Assembly: GCA_023362775.1 (NCBI GenBank)
Contig: JALMGJ010000002.1
Location: forward strand, 110,837,981 to 110,901,980
Direction: 5' to 3'
Origin: Charina bottae
Lineage: Eukaryota; Chordata; Lepidosauria; Squamata; Charinaidae
Length of the DNA: 64,000 bases
The notes beneath the pieces are model-generated. The model saw nothing but the letters and a program-made list of their open reading frames with translations. It searched no databases and was not told where the DNA came from. A program made the position numbers and the translations under genes. Positions 57,670 through 64,000 of the stretch are shown here, in pieces (position 1 is the stretch's first letter; each line of letters starts with the position of its first letter).

Positions 57670-59700
57670 TATTACCACATCTTCATCTTCATCTTCATCT
57701 CTTCTTCTCTTTTTCAGTTTCACTATCAAAGGCTTCTAGTTGTAATAAGTTGAAAATAATTTGTGCTTTCAGGTTTCTTCTTTCTCTTTCTCTCCCCTTC
57801 CCTCTGTTCTTCATTTTGATATGATAATTAGAAGCAACACTAAATTTGACCCATAATTTTCCTGTAAGAAAGGGTTGATGTATCCAGAGGAGACCATTGT
57901 TTTGGTCAAAAAGCCTTTCTTCATTTGGGTTTAATAATGCAGTCCTACTGTCTCTCTTGCACAGGTTAATTAGATTAATAGGCCAAAGTTGGCATCCCAT
58001 GCCTTTGAAAAGGCAACAGGGCCATTTCCCTTAAGACAGTATTTGCTTAGTTATTACTGTTAGGTTAGAGAGAACTAGATCTTTAACCAGAAGGAAAGAG
58101 CATTTGTTATAGGATGTTCATTAACACTACTTCTAGAACTGCTATAAAGTTGAATTGGATCACAACATTAGACAGCATGACAAAATCATGAGCTTTGGTT
58201 GCCTTAAATTACCCAAGTTTTCACTCCACCATCTTCATCCAGACCCCAAACCTGCCATTTACACAGCAACTTTCTGCGGCAGTTATTAAACTGAAAGGAT
58301 TTAAATTTTAAACGCTTCTGTGTGGACAATCTAGAAGGATATGGTAATACTCAGGCTGGCTGAAAAAATTACCCTTCTTCTCAGAGTGTTTTCTGCAAAG
58401 ACATGGCATAATAAGAAAGTGTGTACAGTAATGCAAATAATATGAGATGGAAAATAATCCTGACTGATGCGTAAACCAGTAAATCTCATTGGGCAACTCA
58501 AAATGGAGCTTTTTTCTCATGGTGTGTTTGGAGACTTATGTCTGACCCTCACCTATTTAGAAGATTCTTCTTCAGAGGAAACCCTCGAGTCCCATGGTAG
58601 ATTTTATGAGCCATGCAGTACTGGAAATCCTATAACCTTGGATTTCTTTCAGAGAGAACCCTTTGAACTACCTCAGGTTGCTATGAATTCCACAGTTTAA
58701 TACAGAACTCCCAATTGATTTCTTGCCCTGTTCTAGAAAATGTAGGTGAGCATGGAGTGATAAGATCAATGATCAAATGCTGTATGAAAAAACAGATTTC
58801 CTTATGGATTATGGATTACTCCAGAATAAGGCCTTCTTCATTACAAACAAGATTATTTACGACAATCTCTGATAGGTGGCAACTAAGTTTCAGGGGCATC
58901 TCAAGGAACTCAGGCGTAAAAGCCTTCAGTTCTAGGTTTCTGGGAAACCACCAGTCTTTCCTTCACGTTGCAGGCAGGTTCCCTTCTCTTAAAAAAATAA
59001 GCTATTATAGTGTTCCTAATCTATATCGATGCTTGGAATGGGAGGGGGGATGCTTTACCCTTTTGTCCCCATTTGTGTCTCAGGCTAGACTTGGAGGTCT
59101 GCACCTATTATATTAGGGGGGAAAGCAGCTACATGGACATTTAACAGAAGGGTGAGCCAACCATGCAGCCTCCTTCTCCCTCTCATGAAATTCACTTCAG
59201 GGGTTGGTGGGCATCAGAAAAGCGCTAAGCAACAGAATAGTGTTGACTCAGCAGAACTCAGGCAATTAGTTATAATAAACAGGGTGATGAACCAAAGAAT
59301 GGATACAAGCCTCATAATTTGAATGGCAGGGTCACTGTAGAAGCTTGCTCATATTTCATTCACACTTAATATTTTCTCTGGAAGTCCTAACTCTGGAGAA
59401 GCTGATTTTCAGCAAAAACTAATTCTACACAGTTCCAATTGGCTGGAACCTATAATATAATGAAGCTACTTCATTTTCTCAAGACCACATTTTAAACAAT
59501 TTTTCAGTGTGCTATTCATTTAAAGCAAGGGGGAGATTTTAAATTTAATCAAATAAATATATAATTGGTGCCCAAAGCTTAAGAAAAGAGGCAAGAAAGA
59601 AATGGAGTCAATGTTCAAATCCTTAACAAATGTGTCTGTTGTTGGATAAGCAAATATAGGGGGAAGCCATGATCACTCTAAAGCAGGAAAATATGCTATT
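57670..59700. other. Unique DNA, no confident gene
   Basis: About 2 kb. A 133-codon plus-strand ORF (58715-59116) and a 101-codon minus-strand ORF (57695-58000) have no recognisable domains. Confidence 0.45.
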
Positions 59701-59703
59701 TAA

Positions 59704-59705
<2 letters not shown>

Positions 59706-59734
<29 letters not shown>
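59706..59734. repeat. (AC)n microsatellite
   Basis: About 14 AC units. Confidence 0.95.
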
Positions 59735-59738
<4 letters not shown>

Positions 59739-59905
59739 TGTGTGCATCAAGGATAATTTACCATTATCTAGAAGGTAATGGAAATCTTTCTCTCCTCAAC
59801 ATGTATTTTGTATCTTTCTCTCCTCAACATATATTTTGTATTTTACTAATCAACAAATAGTATGGAATTCTTAAGTCATTAAAAGTTCCCAGGTATGCTG
59901 GAAAA

Positions 59906-60244
59906 AAGGGGCATGGTGGCTCAGTGGGTAAGACACCAGGCTTGTCGATCAGAAGATTGCAAGTTCGGAAGTTCGAATCCCTAGCCCCGTGTGACGGAGT
60001 GAGCTCCCGCACTCGCCTCAGCTCTTGCCAACCTAGCAATTTGAAAGCATGCAAATGCAAGTAGATTAATAGGTACCACTTCGGTGGGTAGGTAACAGCA
60101 TTCTGCGTGTGTCATGCGGCCACATGACCGTGGAAGCGTCTTCGGACAATGCTGGCTCTTCGGCTAACAAACGGAGATGAGCACCGGCCCCTAGAGTCGG
60201 ACACGACTGCACAAATGTGCAGGGGAAACCTTTACCTTTACCTT
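59906..60244 (+). mobile_element. tRNA-derived SINE, full-length
   Basis: Flanked by the 12-bp TSD TATGCTGGAAAA (59894-59905 and 60245-60256). The tRNA-like head has an A-box-like tggctcagtgggtaag and a B box gttcgaatccc (about 59972). The body follows, then a 3' part 'cctagagtcggacacgactg' resembling BovB 3' sequence, and a tail of ACCTTT repeats. It resembles Sauria-type squamate SINEs. RNA polymerase III would transcribe it and a BovB protein would move it. The B box has a small duplication just upstream (gttcgga then gttcgaa). Confidence 0.92.
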
Positions 60245-60256
60245 TATGCTGGAAAA

Positions 60257-62005
60257 GCTATCAGAATAGCTATCAGAATATTGTGTTCAGTATTATTTGT
60301 GGTACCTATCCAAACTCTCTACTCTCTAAAAGATACAGCAATGGGCTATTCTGGTTTATACAGTACCACTCCTGAGTATTTGCTTACACACACACACACC
60401 TTTTCTGTTCTTTTCTTATGAAGTTTCTGACTTAAAGTTCTATGGCAATCCATAGAGAATTGAAAAAACGCAGTCCTAACATTTTAAAATCAGTATTCCA
60501 CCCAAGCGTCCAAGAACCCTGAAACATAATTTTCTGAATTCTGACCAGCTAAGAATTTTCAAGTGCCAAGGTACTATCATAAGCATACAGATTAGAGACC
60601 TATTCCTTTTATCCTGCATCAAGTGATACAGCAAAAGTGGTCCTGAGATTCTCAAAAGCATACAGTAAAAGGAAAATTATACCAAAGAGATAGAAACAGC
60701 TCACAACTCTAATTCACTTTAGATGGCTCATTGCATGGATTTTTTCTTTCTTTCACAGAAATCTCTCCTTAAAGCTGTTCTTTACTTCAGTGCTTTATAT
60801 ATGTGATATCTTACCCTACAAGACACATCCTAATGTAGTTCCCCACTTCCCATCCTCCTGTGCCATTCTGTTCCCATCTTCCATGACTAAGCAAGAGCCA
60901 AGAAGCCATGCTTGTTTATTAGTAAGAGCTACAGAATAGAGGATGGGGTTTTTTTCCTTTATTTATTTGCCTATATGCAGTGGCAAAGGACAGAGTTGTA
61001 ATTTGCCAGTCGCCTGCCAGGAATACAGTAAGTAGCCATTGTTTCTAGTTGTACAAATTGCAGCAGCTTGCTTGCCCACCCACAAAGATACCTCCTGACT
61101 GCAGCTTTTGACCCTTTCAAAGTGGCACAGGCAGCAGGGATCGTCTGTGGAAGCTGTTCCCAGCCATAATACCCCGTTTCTCTGTGCTATCATGCTTTTA
61201 ATGTGGGTTGCTGTGTGACCTGTACAGGTTTATGCAAGCAGGAGGAATATTAACAAGTCAAATCAGCAGTGCATATTGATGTCGCTTTTTACATTAGCAA
61301 AGGCCAAAGCAATGTTTATTGTTTCAAGAAGAGGGTATAATTATGCCAGACGTCAAGCAGTCTGAAGAATATACATTGTCTTTGGGTTCGCTGGCTGGAA
61401 GAGGAGAACACAGGAGGTCGGCAATCTAATGGAACAAGTTTGCATTTTTTAGGCTTTGGTACATTATACTTGTATCTCTAGCAGCAGACATTCACTCTGA
61501 GGGCCAAGCTACATGTGGAAAATCAGAACAGGTATTTCCATTGGAAAAGTTAATGCAACACAGAGCTGCAGAACCTATTGACTAATTCTCCTGAGCCCCG
61601 CTCATTATTCACCTGTCAAAGATCACTTCTAGTATTAGAGCGAAGCGAGAAGAAACATAGGCAGGTACAGAAGTAAACCCCTGGAGAAAGCGAGGACTCT
61701 GCATGCCTCACTCACAGGACCTCTTTCGCCTTAAGATCATCGTGGCTACCACTATAGTCTAAACCTACCTGGAGGGCACTGGGTGAAATAAACCTACACA
61801 ACACATATTTATGTGGAATGGGGAACAACATCACATTCTGCACCATAAATCAGATGTGTTAGTAATGTTGGTCCTCTATATGTAGTTTTGTTTCCAAGCC
61901 ATTTCTAATCTTTCAAGCCGGGGCGGGGAGGGATCTGAGATACTACAGATTAATCAATTCAACCCCTAGCATTTCCCTGAGACATTGGGGAGATGTCACC
62001 AAACC
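60257..62005. other. Unique DNA, no gene seen
   Basis: About 1.75 kb. Nothing coding. The part from about 61240 to 61700 is more balanced in composition and free of repeats, so it is a reasonable place to test for conserved noncoding sequence. Confidence 0.4.
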
Positions 62006-62013
62006 ATGTAGAG

Positions 62014-62421
62014 CAGAGCTTTCCAAACTTTTTATGTTGGTGACACACTTTTTAGACATGCATCATTTCACGACACACTCTTACAGGAGGGCATCATTTC
62101 GCGACACACTCTTACAGCAGGGCACAAGGCAGGCACTAGGACCTGCGTGGAATCACAGCAGGTTTGGAGGCAGCAAGGCACAAGGCAGACACTAGGACCT
62201 GCACGGAATTACAGCAGGTTTGGAGGCAGCAAGGCACAAGGCAGGCACTAGGACCTGCACGGAATCCTGGCAGGGCAGGTTTGGAGGCAGCCAGGCACAA
62301 GGGAGGCACTAGGACCTGCGCGGAATCCTGGCAGGGCTTGGAGGCAGCAGCAGCCACAGACACACCCAGACACTGCAGCCGACACACTAACGTGTCCCGG
62401 CACACAGTTTGGAAAGCTCTG
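62014..62421. mobile_element. hAT MITE, family A, copy with four internal units (408 bp)
   Basis: Starts CAGAGCTTTCCAAACTTTTTATG and ends ACACAGTTTGGAAAGCTCTG, with the perfect 8-bp TSD ATGTAGAG (62006-62013 and 62422-62429). Between about 62118 and 62345 it has four copies of a ~56-bp unit containing caaggcaggcactaggacct, where the copy at 34332 has one to one and a half. The left 'acgacacactcttacag' block is also doubled. Confidence 0.95.
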
Positions 62422-62434
62422 ATGTAGAGAGTAC

Positions 62435-62910
62435 TAAACTGGAGATAGGCACCTTCTATATTCCTATGCTTGAAACGTGCAGAGTTCTGGGAAGAAATTT
62501 GTTCATGTAGCACTAAACTCTAACCCATCCTGACTTGCAAATATATGAAGCCAGAGGGAAACAACAGGCAGCCTGAGTTATGGAGGGATAATGCTGGTGG
62601 TGCTGCTGGAGCCCTCTTTCTGGCCTCTGTTTTTATGACTTCCTGATCTATGTTTCACAACTCCCTTTAGTAGCTCTTTTGATTAACAGTCGCATTAACT
62701 CTTCACCCTGGTTCATAAATCCTCAGCTCCCTCCGTAGGAACAATCGGCTTGACTGGAGGGAGGGTGCAGGGGGGCTGGTATTAATACCTGAAATTGGTG
62801 CTTTTAAGCTTTTGCACATCTTTTCCCCTCAAACTTCCCCACAGCACCTCACAATTCAAATTCAAATTTAAAAAGCAAGGTAAACATTTTGGTCCTCCAA
62901 CCCCAGGCTA
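62435..62910. other. Unique DNA, no gene seen
   Basis: About 480 bp; nothing recognised. Confidence 0.5.
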
Positions 62911-62913
62911 GAG

Positions 62914-63156
62914 ATTGATTGATTGATTGATTGATTGATCATGTGCCATCAAGTCATTTTCGACTCCTAGTGACCACAGAGACTGATTTTCTCCATAACA
63001 ATCTATCCCTAACCTGGTATTTCAAGTCTTCCAATGGTGCACTCATTGTCACTGCAACTGAGTCCATCCGCCTTGCTGCTGGTTGTCCTCTTCTTCTCTT
63101 TCCTTCCATCTTTCCCAACATTAGAGCCTTCTCCAGAGAGCAAGGTCTTCGCACAC
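62914..63156 (-). mobile_element. RTE-type LINE 3' end, second family
   Basis: Starts with (GATT)n, the inverted (AATC)n tail, then in inverse reads EKALMLGKMEGKRRRGQPAA and the C-terminal remnant VVTRSRK with tail 'cttgatggcacatgatcaat'. Same family as 40548-40792, in opposite orientation. Confidence 0.82.
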
Positions 63157-63164
63157 CACAACAT

Positions 63165-64000
63165 GCTAAGACTGAAACAAGCTAATCACATTGTGTGCTG
63201 ATAGCATTGTATGAGCCCAGTGGGTTTCAGGATTTCAGGACAGCCAGAGCAAGCCTGCTTTGTTATTAAGGAGCCTGATCATGTCATTGGAAATAGGGCC
63301 CAAAGTGAACAGCTAGCTACACAGTAAGCCTGACTTTTCTATCCGCTGTAGGTGTTCTGCTCCTTCCCAGATCCAGATCTCTGTGTCCTCATTGCTATCA
63401 CGGTGCAGTATGATTCCAACAGGAAAACAAGTGATATTTCCAGTTGCAGTGTTGACGCTCTGGAGAGCTTGCAGTCAGCATGTTTTCCCATGGACAGAAA
63501 GTCTGGGTTCATCCTGTCTCCTGTCTTCTGAGCTTTTGCTGAGGTAGTATTTTGCTCGCAGGAGATTAAAGAGGAAATGTGGCTTGACATCCTCCTTACA
63601 GCAGCTGCTCACATATTTCTCCTACGGCCAGGCACCCTGACCTGCTGGTTCTAGGTTCTACTTTAACGTGCAGCTGAGATTGATCTTGCCTTGACAGGTG
63701 GTTGCAGGTACACAGGAGCCCAAAGGAAAGGAACAGGAGTAAGTTGATAAGTGTTCTCTTTCCCCCTTCCCTTCAGCGGGTTTTGTTTCCCAGCGACCAT
63801 CAGAGGGTGGGTGGAGATTATAGCAATCTCTTTTGTTTCCCTTTTCTGTTGGGGGGGGGGAGGAGATTTTTGCTTTCCCAGGAGTTGTCTCTCTCCCATT
63901 CACACAGGCAACCTTCAATGCCTTGTTCCTGCATCTCTAGAATGTCTCTTCCCATCCAACATGCAACCATGGTGACAGCTATTTACAAAAGCTTTTGGTT
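63165..64000. other. Unique DNA, no gene seen
   Basis: About 830 bp to the right edge. Overlapping short ORFs on both strands near 63650-63975 have no motif. Confidence 0.45.

Noticed and set aside
58715..59116. 133-codon plus-strand ORF
   Set aside because: No recognisable domain and no support from flanking sequence; likely chance.
59920..59990. tRNA-like sequence with A and B boxes
   Set aside because: It is the head of a SINE with a TSD and a LINE-like tail, not a functional tRNA gene; the cloverleaf is not preserved.

Overview
This is a repeat-rich, AT-biased stretch of vertebrate nuclear DNA, most likely from a squamate reptile (lizard or snake). The reason is the mixture of repeats: RTE-BovB LINEs, L2/CR1-type LINEs with the reptilian 'accgcccagagtcc...gatgggcgg' 3' end, classical CR1 tails, a Penelope-like element, L1-like insertions, a tRNA-derived SINE whose 3' part resembles BovB, MIR-like CORE-SINEs, several hAT-type MITE families with 8-bp target-site duplications (TSDs), and many microsatellites. 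I found no host protein-coding exon, tRNA, rRNA, CRISPR array or bacterial feature. Every substantial reading frame I can explain belongs to a transposable element, and all of those are broken.

Layout. 1-5 kb: a BovB LINE split by a 2.3-kb L1-like insertion, then a CR1 relic, a MITE fragment and an L2 tail. 5-15 kb: mostly unique AT-rich DNA with one GC-rich MITE and a second L1-like insertion carrying a pentanucleotide array. 15-20 kb: a long GC-rich MITE, a SINE and a small hAT element. 19.9-20.4 kb: a hAT MITE that contains a second copy of its own family in the opposite orientation, forming a long palindrome. 20.5-24.4 kb: a fragment of an unassigned reverse transcriptase (RT) followed by two head-to-head L2 copies. 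25.7-28.2 kb: the best BovB copy, with only two in-frame stops in its main frame. 28.4-32.0 kb: a Penelope-like element in which the RT part is inverted relative to the GIY-YIG part, itself split by a third L1-like insertion that contains a degenerate minisatellite. 32.9-34.6 kb: an L2 tail holding a 148-bp hAT element, then a second copy of the self-nesting MITE family. 38-50 kb: CORE-SINEs, LINE tails, microsatellites and a 259-bp element that is almost entirely a hairpin. 50-64 kb: BovB, CR1, L2 and RTE 3' ends, a mariner-like MITE, a full-length SINE and a third copy of the self-nesting MITE family.

The genes do not form a pathway. What the window records is an order of insertions. TSDs show that the L1-like elements are younger than the BovB and Penelope copies they interrupt, the 148-bp hAT element is younger than its L2 host, and the inner MITE is younger than the outer one. 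I see no evidence of an undescribed functional system; the most unusual items are structural (self-nested MITE, inverted Penelope element, hairpin retroposon, MITEs with tandem GC-box/CCAAT modules).
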